From positions 25,095,272-25,159,271 of the forward strand of contig NC_081405.1 of the NCBI RefSeq assembly GCF_030272615.1: a stretch of DNA of 64,000 nucleotides, given 5' to 3'. The translations under genes and the position numbers were made by a program. This stretch comes from Cryptomeria japonica. Lineage: Eukaryota; Streptophyta; Pinopsida; Cupressales; Cupressaceae. Below, piece by piece: positions 46,893 to 58,251 of this stretch; positions within the stretch are counted from its first letter, which is position 1; each line of letters opens with the position of its first letter. The notes beneath the pieces are model-generated. The model was not told the DNA's origin and ran no database searches. It saw only the letters and a program-made list of their open reading frames with translations.

Positions 46893-48640
46893 TCAGTGAA
46901 TGGAAGATAGCGGTAGGACCCCTAACTTACTTCTGAGATACTCAAAAGTGTCCCTTGGCAGTGGCTTGGTGAAGATGTCTGCTATTTGTTCCTTTGTGCT
47001 AACATACTCCAACACCACTTTCTTCTCTTGAGCTTCTTCTCTAAGATAATGATATTTGATAGAGATGTGCTTTGTCTTAGAGTGCATAACAGGATTCTTT
47101 GAAATGTTAATGGCACTAGTATTGTCACAGAATATAGTTACTGGCTCAGTAACTTTCTCATTTATAACATCCAATAGTTGTTTGATCCATGCTATGTTGG
47201 TACAATTCAATACTATAGCAACATATTCAGCTTCTGTTGTTGATTGTGAAACACATCCTTATTTCTTGCTAAGCCAACTCACTAGTCTTTCTCCTAAAAA
47301 GAAAGCTCCTCCACTTGTGTTTTTCCTGTCATCAATGTTGCCTACCCAATCAGCATCAGTATAAACTTTTAAATCAAAGTCATTTCCTTTCTGATATACT
47401 AAGCCATAATCCTTAGTGCCTTTCAAGTATCTAAAAATTCTTTTGATTCTTGTCATGTGTGTTTCCTTGGGATTTGCAGAGAATCTTGCAACTATACCTA
47501 CTGCATGTGCTATATCTGGCCTGTTATGAAAAACATATTGTAGCTTTCCAATCATGGATTGGTAAAGTGTCTCATCAACATATGCAAATTCATCAGTCTT
47601 TGATAGTTTATAGTTGGTAGTCATAGGAGTACTTACTGGTTTTGAATCCTCCATTCCAAATTTCTTCAAGATTTCCTTTATGTACTTGGATTGAGTAATG
47701 ACAATCTCATTTTTCATTTGCAGTATCTGTAAACCTATAAAATACAAATATGGCTGAAATCAGTATTCCATTTTCATCATTCTTCATGTACATATTGATG
47801 TTCTCACTTGTCCTTATAAAATAAATCTTAATCAAATAAGAGTGCAATCTTTCATACCATGCTCTAGGTGCTTGTTTCAAACCATATAATGCTTTGTTCA
47901 ATTTACATACTTGATCTTTATTATTGTCTTCAGCAAATCCTTCAGGTTGTTCAATAAAAACTTCTTCTTCTAATATACCATTCAAAAATGCAGATTTGAC
48001 ATCCATTTGATATATCTTGAAATTTTTGTAAGCAATGTATGCCAACAATGTTCTTACTCCTTCTAGTCTAGCCACAGGTGCAAAAGTTTCACCATAATCA
48101 ATTCCTTCTTCTTGCGCATAACCTTTGCAAACTAGTCTTGCTTTATTTTGAATGACCTCTCCTTTTTCATTCAACTTGTTTCTGAAAATCCACTTTGTAT
48201 CGATTACATTTTTGTCCTTCGGTCTTGGGATTAGTGTCCATGTGTCATTCTTCTTGATTTGATCAATCTCTTCTGTCATAGCATTTATCCAATCTTCACT
48301 GTTAAATGCCTCTTTCACTATTCTTGGTTCAAATTCAGATATCAGACATGTGTTCAGTCTCAGTTTGTTCCTTGACATCACTAGATCATCCTTATCTCCT
48401 ATAATCTAACTTGGTGCATGATGTCTTCTGACATATTTGGCTAATACAGGCTTGATAGGCTCTGTATGATCTTCTTCATCACTCAGTAACTGGATATTCT
48501 CTTCATTTCCTTTTGTAGTTTTCTCGGTAGGACTTGTCGGTTGAACATAGACAAATTCATCATAGTCTTCTGGTTCCTTGGAATTTCCTTCATCATTTCT
48601 TTCTGAAAATTCATCAATTTTCACATTTGCACTTTCTACT
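46893..48640 (-). pseudogene. pol: E6 copia reverse transcriptase and RNase H, active site deleted
   Basis: From the acidic linker (EDYDEFVYVQPTSPTEKT) the frame leads to [29 protein letters not shown] and [19 protein letters not shown]. At 47745 it breaks: compared with E1, 98 bp between 4287 and 4384 are missing. This removes the DD of FVDD and shifts the frame. After it RNase H is readable (TDADWVGNIDDRKNTSGGAF, FCDNTSAINISKNPVMHSKT) to a stop at 46893. The enzyme cannot have worked after this deletion. Confidence 0.93.
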
Positions 48641-48647
48641 ATTTTGT

Positions 48648-49034
48648 TTACCGACAAGGTTATTTGCTCAGTAACATAGTATAGTATTAACCTTACAATC
48701 AATAACATATGTATGATATCAAAACAATCTAAACATCATGATCTCATCATTGTCTAACTTGGTAATAGTTGCCCATTGAATAACTTATTCATCCCCTTAT
48801 TCATCATATTCTTTTTGTGTCTTTTACCGACATCTTTATACTAATGAAATCATACTTCTCAAGATATGGCAACATCACACTGAATTAGAAAATCAATTTC
48901 TTGACATCAATGACAAAATAATAATATTAAGATAGTAAACATCCTTAATCGGTTATATCCATAATCATCAACAACCTTCTCAATATCCTTATTGAAATGC
49001 CAACAATCTCTCCTTGTTTGTTATAATGCCAACA
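48648..49034 (-). repeat. E6 truncated 5' LTR
   Basis: Matches the inner 387 bp of the E6 left LTR up to CAACA. The join to the linker lies at about 48646 in ttttgtttaccgac, with short shared sequence (gtt), as in illegitimate recombination. An apparent 100-codon ORF at 48406-48708 spans this join and is an artefact. Confidence 0.88.
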
Positions 49035-49271
49035 TGGATTGATATTGTGGGTCACAAATCCCACCATGGTTTTTCCTCTTTGAGGTTTTCACATATAATT
49101 TTGTGTGTTATGGTTCTCATTTATGTGATTGTCTTATTGGTCGCTTTACTTCTTTCAATTGTGTATGTACCTATATACCGGTTGGTGTATGCATGTTTTA
49201 ATAAGGCTAAAATTGATCATTTTGGTATAACACTAATTCACTACCCCTCTCAGTGTTATTGGATTCCAACA

Positions 49272-51880
49272 TTCTCAATATCAAAAAAATAAAAAAATAC
49301 AAAAATAAATCAAGAAAAATACAAAAACAAATGAAAAAATGGAAAAAGTAAAGAAAAATCAATTCATCCATCAGTGAAAACCACTTCGTGGCACTATGGG
49401 AAAGTACCTTGGTGAAAACCCAGTTTCAGGCATCAAGGTAAATAAACTAGATCCATCGTCTGCTTGGACAAACTAGTTTTTTTAATCCCCACCCCCCCTA
49501 AGCCCCGTGGTTTTGCCACTTTTATAGTGTTCGCAACCAAATTTTTCTTCACACCATATCCTTTCCCCGCCCACCCACCTGGTATCCTTATTCCATAAAT
49601 CAAATAATCTGACATGCAGATCACAAATGCTCACTTGTGGAGATAATCAATTTAAATGTGCAAAATAAACTGACATGACTCAAATAGTGAGATTAGTTGC
49701 TTCAAATGCTTTGATGTAACATGACTCATTTTGTTATCCTCCACCATATCCTCTCCTATTTCCTCCCACACATCCATCCAAATCCCATATTCCATAAAAA
49801 AATTGAATATTCTAATGTCTTTCAAAGCCCAGCCATGATAAGGATTGTACAACTTTACTCATAAGTGAATCTATGTAGGATGATACCCATGTTGATTTAC
49901 CATCATTTTCCATGCTTCTCTTGTAGCAAGTTGTCTCCTTCATTCTTCAATCCATGCCACCACATAAGCCTTCCCATCCCACTCCTAGAACATCTAATCT
50001 CTTAATGAATATGCATGATGGTGACACTCTCTCTAGCCTCGCTTGCAGCCAGTTGTCTCCTTCATTCTTTAATCCATGCCACTACATAAACCTTCACCAC
50101 CTCACTAGTGGATATCAAGGTTATTTGTATCTTCATGAGATGATGAGTCTTTGTCCCAACCATGAATAGGGATCATCCCAACACACTGAGCTTTCATCCC
50201 ACCACTCTAAGTTTTTTTCCCATCACATTGAGCTTTCATCCCAATACACTGAGCTTAACCCCTGATTCTTGAGCTTGAGCTTGAGCTTGAGCTTCTTCTT
50301 GACTTGTGCATCATCCAGGCACTCATCCGCATGAGCTTAATCAAGTCTTTGCAATCAGCACCGCATCCACATACATATGTCCATACCACCTGCTCTGTTG
50401 CCTATTCAACTCCTCATGCCCATTGGGATGCATCCTTCCCATATCCAGCAGTTTATCCATAATCCTAAGTCCTAATTTTGGCAATAGATGTCAGTTATCC
50501 TTGTGCATTTTGTTTGCATGCTTTGGTTTATTTCTTTGATTTGCATCATTTTGTCCTATGACTACTCATATACAGCTGCTAGGATCATCCTATATCTTAG
50601 TATGTTTTGGGTGGGTGTACACTGGGGAATGTCTTTGTGGTATGGTGTGTTTGATGGTTTTTCTTGCACAAACCTACAACCCCGTATTTACATCTACACT
50701 GTGTTTACACAGTTGTGTGCAAGGGACACTTATTGTCTAAGAGTTAGTCCACACCTTGGATCTTCATAACATCCTAATTCCTATAATCCATGGTGTAGAT
50801 CATCCTTCGCGATATGAAAACTAGGTTTTCTCTCCACATATGCACAACAACAAAATCCCTCTATCTCTATCTATTCGCCCATCATATCCATGCATTTCAG
50901 AGAGCTCAATTTATTCACTTCTTCCTTTCCTCTATCTAGACCTATATCATTGCATTTTGGTTGACACATTTTAAAAACAATTTCACTTGCCTTAATCATT
51001 ATCATTAGTGGTACATTTTGTATTAGCACTAATTGCATTATTTAGGTTCATTATCATATTTATTTGCATTATTCACTTTCATACATATTTATCATTTTCA
51101 TATAGTTGCATTATCATTATCATTTTTTGCACATCTTCATTAACGTTTGCATTTTTTTAGGTGCATTACATATTAGGATCATAATAAATATTGATGTAAG
51201 TTTAATTAAATCCCATTCAAAATTAAAATCTCATCTAGTACTGCAATCATTAATAATTACAGTATTAAATATAAAACATTTGAAAATAATCACATTTTGG
51301 TAAGTTAGTTGAGAACAAGTTCAACACACTTTCAAGACCATTGTGTTTATAATACTAGTGGTTGAATAAGGGTTCTCGTGGGGCACTATCCATCAGGATC
51401 TTGCTCAAACATTAATTTTTTACGTGAATGGTCATGTAAGTCATTAAACGGCCGCACTATTTTGGTTGTTATTTTTTTTAGTGGCTAAATAAGGGTTTTC
51501 ATTACACGGAAGATTATTGCACTTTTCATATTATTTAGTTATCATATTTAATATAAAATCATTCATTCATCTATCATCTTAGGAAGCATTAATTACACCG
51601 CACTCACATCATTATGTATCACATGTATACATATCATAGTCATCTGCAATGCATCATAACATAAGCATAAAAATTTAAAAAATTGCATATTATATAGATA
51701 TACATCATACACATGCATCTTGCATCCACAACATGTTCGCACCATCATCAATAGCACATGCATAAAAACATCTCAAAATCATCCATCCTGCATCACAAAT
51801 AGGTCAAATCATATTCATCATATGCACAATAATCGTCAACCATCACATAATAAAACAATAATCAAAGTCCATCAAATTCC
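49272..51880. other. Non-coding region right of E5, with small repeats
   Basis: No gene found. A 50-bp direct repeat (agttgtctccttcattcttc...) lies at 49923-49973 and 50044-50094. Imperfect copies of catcccaacacactgagctt lie at 50168-50260, followed by a gcttga hexamer run at about 50268-50298. Part of 49290-49450 resembles the inverted interior of E8. The stretch 51000-51880 is AT-rich with many cattatcat and catcata words. It may be remnant gypsy sequence, but I cannot show it. Confidence 0.5.
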
Positions 51881-52009
51881 ATCATAAAGTCCATAAGCAT
51901 ACATATGTGCCACCAAAATCGCATCTCTTATGTATCAAAAAATTAAATGTCGACCATATCAAAGTACAATGATATAATCCCCAAAGGGTCAAAAATAGTG
52001 TGTCACATA

Positions 52010-54930
52010 CATCTAGAGCACTATCATGTGTTCTCTCAATCACCTCCCCCTGCTGCTGAACTTGAAGGCCCACCTGGAGGTCATGGTGCCCGCATCCCTA
52101 CGGACTCGCCTGACTGACGAGTCTGTGTCTTGTGAGATACATGTTGGTAATTGACACTTATTTTATTAGTTTAATATGTTGTCATTGATGGCAACATATT
52201 CTGGCTTTAATTTCTTTGGTTTGGTAGTTTACCGACAGACACTTCACCGACACCGACACCGACACTGACATTGGCAGGTATCTTCACCAGTAGGAAGGAT
52301 TCTTTGGGTACCAGCATTGGAGACCGACATCATATGGGAGATCTGGCAATCAAAAATTTATTTTAATATTTATGTATATATCTATTGAGCTGACATGTAT
52401 ATTCATTTTGTAATTATCTATGTAAGCCGACATAAGGCATGAAGGATTGTAAGGGTATATAGGTTAATTTATTAGATCATTTTTGTGATATGTGTGAGAT
52501 ATAGGAGAATGTGATGATGTTTTGTAATGCGAAGATCATGTATGTGAGGATATTTATGTAAGAGGTTATTTTGGTAAGGTTTTAGGGTTTCAAAACCGGA
52601 ACAGTCAGAGCTTGAACCGGAACTTTATCAGGCATACCAGATGCTATAAATGAGTTCAGTTTTATTTTTTATTATTCAAAGTGACTGTAGTTAGTGAGAC
52701 TCATTTGTGATGAGCAGTGTGCTCTAGGCTATAAGCCTTCCTGCAAGTGTGGGCTGCCATATTTTGTAATATCTTTTCATATGGCCAGTGGATTGATATT
52801 GTAGGTCACAAATCCCACCGTGGTTTTTCCTCTTTGAGGTTTTCCATGTATAATTCTCTGTGTTATGGTATTCATTTGTGTGATTGGCTTATTGATTTCT
52901 TTACTTCTTTCAATTATATATGTATCGGTTTTACCGATTGGTGAATGCATGTTATGATAAGGTTAAAATTGAACATTCTGGTATAACACTGATTCACCCC
53001 CCCTCTCATTGTTCTTGGATTCCAACAATAAGGTGCTCTCTACATATGATGGTGCTCATTTGTCTCCTGGTACGATCTAATGGTACAAATATTTGTAGTA
53101 CTGGGCCTTGCGAGCTAATCTCTCTGCTCGTTGTTGTCCAACAACTACATCACCAAATACCTGTATGATCCCTGCTTTCTCCAACATCCATTGAGCCACA
53201 TCCTTCTCACCCTGCAGCCTCACTGCATCTGCCTCTTCCCTCCCTAGTCTGGCCCATAGAGTATACACCTCATCATCCATCCTCTCTAGCTCTACTCTCA
53301 TCTATGAGATGGAATCCCCACTCCACGCCTCCTCCAAGAGTCTCTCCTTCTCATCCCTCTCGTGTCGTAGATCTGAGACCTTTTTCAAGGTTGTCTATAA
53401 GCTCTCCCTCAGATCATCCATCTCCTTGGTTAGTCAAGCCACCTTTGATTGTAAGTTGTCTTCCCTAGCCCTCTCGACTCCCAACTCCTCCTCAAGGCTC
53501 CCAGTCCTCCCCCTTATGACATTCCTCCCTCACAACTCCTCCTCTAATCTCTTCTCTCTCTCCAACACCACCCTATGATACTCTACTTGGGAAATCCATC
53601 CTGCCTACATTGGCATCTATCCTTGTACTTTCTCACCCCATACTTGTATGTCAGGAATATCCATGGGCTTGACACCCTCATCTCCTCCCTCCACTATGGC
53701 TACCCCACTGATCTATAATGTTGGTGGTTGTACTTGTATTGATACCTCTACTCAAGGCACCTGTTGTCCTCCTCTCCTTCCTCTCCTCCATCCCCCTACT
53801 CCTCCTCGCCTCTCCCTCTATCATCCTCCTTCTATTGTCGCTCAACCCATCCTCCTCTCCCCCTACTACCTCATCGACTGAGGGTCGTAGCTCATCCTCC
53901 TCTAACACACCTGGTATGTTGATTCTTCCTGGCCTATGGGCCCCCCACCAATAGGAATATGCACCCATGCAACCGACCATCCCATGGAACCATCTTTGTT
54001 GTCTCTCAGCTAATGCATCCCTCCAACAGTCTCACTACCTGCCCCCAGACTCCTGCCTCTCATGTGATCTGTAGATATAGCCTCGGATGGCCGACTATAT
54101 CATGTACCTTTCCAAAATACCTCATCACTTTGTGTGGTACATAGTGATCAATCACGTATACAAATGTGCTAAATAACCAACACTTTGTTTGTGCCCAGGC
54201 TAGCTACCAATCACCTCGCCACTGCTCGCTATCCATATAGGGGCACCAATGAAAAAGCATCATCTCGTCAAAGATGCACCTCCAATACCACATAGCCCCC
54301 AACCTGTGATTATCTAAGAGACCCTTGTATCTATCCACATAAGTTAACTGTCACCTCCTGTCCTATCTCCCTAGCGGTCGTGTCACCGTGATATGCTCCC
54401 ATGCCCAAATGTGTAGTAATGTAATCCTTGTGTTGAGGTTCTGATAATCCCGATATACACATAGATGCATGTCATGGTAAACTATCTGAGCATCACTACT
54501 CCCCATGTGTAGGTCACAACATCCTCCAACATATATTACATGCAGCAGCTCCACCCAATAGAGAATCCATGGCCAAAAAGGTCTGGCATCAGCTGACCAC
54601 TGATCAATCCACATATGAATAATACTAGGTGCGGAACGTGTCTAATCTACATCGTCTGTCCCAGGTGCATCTGCATCCCATCCATAGGTAGTGCATCATA
54701 CTCACACACCTTCCATAAGTAGTAATCTCCACCATCGAGCATATACTCGGGAATCATGCCTCATATGGGGATCTTTAAGATCCTCCAAACATCTAACAAT
54801 GTAATGATGGCCTCTCCTATCGGCAGATGGAAGGTGCATGTCCTGCTATCCCACCGCTCCATTAACGTTGTCAACATGGTAGTATGAACCCTAATCTAGG
54901 GCCATCTCCCAACGAACCCTAGACCCACTG
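52010..54930 (-). pseudogene. Plant mobile domain (PMD) gene relic, split by a solo LTR
   Basis: On the minus strand, 54900-54770 reads LMERWDSRTCTFHLPIGEAI then ITLLDVWRILKIP, the PMD start signature. Downstream are WILYWVELLHVIYVG and LLHIWAWEHITVTRP (54614-54363), the PMD end signature, then RRWQLTYVDRY, WYWRCIFDEM and MRYFGKVHDI to about 54080. An acidic linker (53980-53680) and a coiled coil follow (53590-53077; ERMDDEVYTLWARLGREEAD). The tail continues beyond the solo LTR to about 52010. Many stops and frameshifts. PMD proteins occur both as host genes and as transposon passengers; the domain call is mine from memory of the motif, with no search. Confidence 0.75.
52142..53027 (+). repeat. 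Solo LTR of the E5 LTR family
   Basis: 886 bp, TGTTGGTAATTG...TTCCAACA, the same layout as the E5 LTR, including a caccgacaccgacac repeat near 52250 and the gtgggtcacaaatccca-like block near 52800. It interrupts the PMD gene tail. The flanks ataca and ataag agree at only three of five positions, so the duplication is weak. No interior sequence is attached, which fits LTR-LTR recombination. It is the reference that proves where E6 entered the E5 LTR. Confidence 0.85.
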
Positions 54931-55848
54931 TGCTCAAGATATCTCTCATCTTCTCTCAACTAGCAGTACAATCTCATGGTCGGAGACCAGTGCTCTCATG
55001 ATGTGAGTGGTCCTGCCTCCCCCTACACCCAATCAATTCACCTCATTAGTCTACTTATATTACCCTATGCTAGCCTATCTTATCCTATTTCTATCCCACC
55101 TCATTCCCAGGGCATGTATGCACCCCCTTGATCCTTCTTATCCCCTCTCTATATTTCATTTTCCCCTCTCTAGCCTCCCTAGTGGAGACATTGAAACCAT
55201 GGTGCATGTGTCATGCCATAGGCATAGACTTCAAAGCACAATCTTTGCCCTCCTTTGAACCCCACCCTTCAGCATCAATCGACACTTGCATCAACGTCGA
55301 TTGTTGGTGCTTGCATTGATCCCCTTTTCTTTACCCTTTCAACGATCAACGTCTCTGCCCCGCCAACTTTCTATCCTATTAATTACCCTTAATAAATATA
55401 CTAACCTACTAAATCACAAAGTGGGATCGAGGTACATACAGGTGCGCCATACTCGGTCAGTCACTTGTGGCATCTGACCCTCGCAACACGATGCTCATGC
55501 ATAGGAACACAACCCATTTCTCTCCAAGGGCTTTGTGCTCTCTAAATTCTCTAAAGGTGTATGTGACACTGAACCTTCCTAGGGCCTCGTGTGGCTTATA
55601 TAAGGGCCCTCATGGCCCCATTTTCTTGCCCTTCTATCAATTCGTTCCCTTTCTGCTCCCATCATTATTTTCTCTTCACATCTTCCCTTTTCCTCTTTTT
55701 TTCTGTTATTTTCTTCTTTTTTCAAGAATTTCCCCAAAAAAATTTAAAAATTATTGGTTAAATTCTCGAGGGGGCATATACTACCCTCGTCTTCATGTTG
55801 GGGCATCCTCTTCTTGTCTTTTACCCATTGCCAATTTTGTCGCTACGT
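54931..55848. other. Region 5' of the PMD relic, with a palindromic TATA-like site
   Basis: No coding region was accepted. At 55596-55603 ttatataa reads the same on both strands and lies about 670 bp upstream of the PMD signature on the minus strand, so it could be the promoter of either strand. The rest is pyrimidine-rich on the plus strand (55640-55720). Confidence 0.4.
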
Positions 55849-56394
55849 AAAAGAGAGGCAAAATGTAGACGTCTAAAATTAATTAAATTAAATATTTAAT
55901 TAATTTATCCTTTCTACATAATTAATTTATTTAATCATGATCCCCGTTATTCTTCTCAAAATTAATTAAATTTATTTTAATTAATCCTGTCACTATAGTC
56001 CAATAATTGATTAATGAATTAAATCAATTGTCCCATATTCATCTAAAGTGCTCAAAATTAATTAATTTTTCTGAAAATTCCCTTTAGTTAATTAATTCAA
56101 ACTAATTAATTAAATCATGTGATTCCTGCAAATCATTTTTCCTAATCCACACAGTTTAATTAATTCTTCTAAAAACCCACTTAACATTATTTCCCAATTT
56201 TTAATTCCTCCACTCATTCTCTTTCCTCTTGTCAAATCCTCCTACAAATCCCACTTGTCTTCTTATCTCTTGTCAATCTTCCTAATCCCCCTTTTCATCA
56301 TTTGGTAGTGGACAATCCCCATGATTAGCCTCCAAGTCAACCAATTGTCATAAATGGTGAGTCCCCTCTTATCCTCTCCACCTTCCAACCTTAA
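55849..56394 (+). repeat. Polypurine tract and start of a gypsy-type LTR (E9)
   Basis: The tract aaaagagaggcaaaa (55849-55863) is followed by TGTAGACGTCTAAAATTAAT and AT-rich sequence with repeated taattaaat words. Polypurine tract plus TG is what a plus-strand element shows at its 3' LTR. A similar start, TGTAGACACATAAAATTG, recurs at 57880 beyond the solo LTR. The right end of this LTR is unclear: it could run to 58233, or be cut by a second element starting at 57880. Confidence 0.55.
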
Positions 56395-57848
56395 TGTTGA
56401 ACACAGAGTACCACTGAGAGGGGGGTGAATCAGTGGTTCCTAAACTATTTCCTCTTTTAAGGCAACTTCAAAATACCGGTTGTTATCTTAAGCACTAACC
56501 AATCAAACTAGTAAAGCAAATGGGAAGACCAAAGAAGACAAACACACAAATGCACTCCACAACACTAGATGTACGAGGAAAACCCAATATGGGAAAAACC
56601 TCAGTGAGAAATGTTGCTGGAGACTACTGCTCTAACCTAGCCTCACAAGTGAAACACTGAATTACAAAGATTTAGGGCACCAACCCAAGGAGCACCAAGC
56701 TCCAACTTGGTGATGTATATTGAAATACAATTTAGATACAATTATGGCTTCTTGTTGCAAATGAGTTATGCAACTCTTGATCAAATATGTTACTATCGGT
56801 TGTCAGTCTTCTTCTTCTTTACTGGATCTCACATTGTTGGTTGTGAGATCACTCTCTCTAATTCTTGGCCTCTCTTCTCTCTCTCACAGTCTCGCAACTC
56901 ATTGTGTCACACTTGGATGCCGCCTTGCTCAACCACACCTTACTGGTTTGCTCAATTGTTGAACCTGCTATAGTTAAACCGGTACTCAATTACTGTCAGC
57001 TAAACCCTCTCATCAGTATGCTTGTTGACTCACTTTATCTGCTCTCAAGCTCTCTTCACTCTTCTTCTCCTCCTCAAGCATCAACCTTTTCTGTTTCGAG
57101 CTTGTATTTTTATAATCATGGATTCCGCCAAGAATGCATTCAAACACTGTCATATTAGGTTTTCCTTTTCCAGCTCAATCCAAATCCCCTTTGATATGAC
57201 TTTCTTTTTAGGGATATGATCTTTATGACAACGATCAATCACCAGTCGAACTTCACATTCCAATGTGCGTTTTCTGAATCTAGAGGTCTGAACCACGCTT
57301 TTCTGCTTTTCTCTGTCACTTGTCATTAATGGCTTTGTTGTTTCTTTCACCTAATAGGTACAAAGATCAAATATTTTTGCAAGATCATTGCTATTGCTTT
57401 CCAAGCTTGCCTTCCTCGAGGTGCAATCTTCTAGCATCTTCTGTGACTTGTGAGTTCCTCATAAAAGTTGACCTCCTGCATATTTGTTACATCGATGCAC
57501 ACTCCACCGACCTATGTAATACCTCCACCTAGCATCTAGTTGTCATGCTTGTCGACATCCACCTTTTCTTGGATTCCTATGTTGGTTTGTCATACTTTGT
57601 CAACCCAGATTGACTACCGATTTAGTCTATGTTACCGGTATGATCATCAAACATCCTTTATCCCGATTTATGCGTTATCGATAATCCTTCTTTACCAGTA
57701 GATGACCCAAGCCATGTGTACTAGTAGCCTTCCTTTTGTCGGCTCACTCTCATGTGTATTTCCATCATATCGGTCACCCCTTTTTACTTACTGGTGACCT
57801 TGCCAAACAGGTTGACATCAATGACAACTTAATGCCAAATTGCCAACA
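56395..57848 (-). repeat. Solo LTR with perfect target duplication
   Basis: 1,454 bp, TGTTGAACACAG...GCCAACA, flanked by cttaa at 56390-56394 and 57849-57853. The outer end has the same layout as the E1-E3 LTRs (ccactgagaggggggtgaat then gggaaaaacctcagtg), so it belongs to the copia-like group and is minus-oriented. The hairpin accactga/tcagtggt is at 56410-56417 and 56430-56437. CCGGT words (57000, 57630) are frequent. No interior is attached. Confidence 0.9.
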
Positions 57849-57853
57849 CTTAA

Positions 57854-58233
57854 ATGCACCTAATTGGGTCATTTCAAGGTGTAGACACATAAAATTGACT
57901 AAATTAATATTTAATTAATTATGACTTTATCGCATGGTTAATTTAACTAATCATATTAGCCTACCATTACCTTTAAATCAATTAAATTATATTTAATTAA
58001 TATCCCCTTTCCACTTCTTTCAAATATTGATTTATTTCAATAAATCAAACTATATTCATGTTCAAACAAGGAAGACCGAAATGGCGTAGGGAGCATCATA
58101 AGTGAAGTATTTCTTTATGTTCATGTTTCTCATTTATGCTTTTTCATACTTCCTTGATATCATTTTAAAAATATTTTTATTTGTAATGGTTTCTAATCTT
58201 ACTAATCTCGACTAACCGTTTTGACGCGATACA
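57854..58233 (+). repeat. LTR-like sequence ending at the E10 primer site
   Basis: TGTAGACACATAAAATTG at 57880 starts an AT-rich stretch like that at 55864, ending gcgataca at 58233. Either it is the right part of the LTR begun at 55864, or a short (354 bp) or damaged 5' LTR of E10. Confidence 0.5.
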
Positions 58234-58235
58234 TT

Positions 58236-58251
58236 TGGTGAACCTGACATG
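58236..58251 (+). other. Candidate primer binding site of E10
   Basis: TGGTGAACCTGACATG begins two bases after the LTR-like end. A TGG start just inside an LTR is typical, but I do not know which tRNA would match. Confidence 0.5.

Larger units (their letters stand above)
44985..49034 (-). mobile_element. E6: copia element of the E1 family with large deletions
   Basis: The left LTR is complete (44985-46506, TGATAG...CAACA). The interior keeps only the integrase/RT linker, RT and RNase H, and the right end is the last ~387 bp of an LTR (about 48648-49034). Primer site, gag, protease, integrase and about 1.1 kb of the 5' LTR are gone in one deletion. The insertion is confirmed by perfect tggat duplications at 44980-44984 and 49035-49039. 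Confidence 0.93.
34308..49271 (+). mobile_element. E5: outermost non-autonomous element, 3' portion, plus strand
   Basis: The plus-strand interior holds ORF2-like sequence (34313-36984), a polypurine tract at 44278-44290 and a 3' LTR (44291-44984 plus 49040-49271). The interior is interrupted by E8 (37189-44170) and the LTR by E6 (44985-49034). E4 and everything in it is inserted upstream in the same ORF. The 5' part is left of the window. Its gene content matches E2 and E3, but its LTR belongs to a different family, which is also present as a solo LTR at 52142. Confidence 0.87.
44291..49271 (+). repeat. E5 3' LTR, split by E6
   Basis: The parts 44291-44984 (694 bp) and 49040-49271 (232 bp) make a 926-bp LTR, TGTTAGCAATTG...TTCCAACA. 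The related solo LTR at 52142-53027 reads straight across the E6 site (cagtggattgatattg), confirming the join. A short caccgacactgac repeat lies near 44410. The hairpin ataacact/agtgttat is at 49227-49234 and 49252-49259. Confidence 0.92.

Noticed and set aside
48406-48708. 100-codon minus-strand ORF
   Set aside because: It spans the deletion join of E6 and combines LTR sequence with the integrase/RT linker; the N-terminal part is not coding.
50268-50298. gcttga hexamer run as a telomere-like or CRISPR-like array
   Set aside because: Too short, no spacers, not the plant telomere unit; a simple repeat.
55467-55850. Plus-strand ORF of 127 codons rich in Phe/Pro/Leu
   Set aside because: Composition follows a pyrimidine-rich stretch; no recognisable motif and it runs into the polypurine tract of E9.
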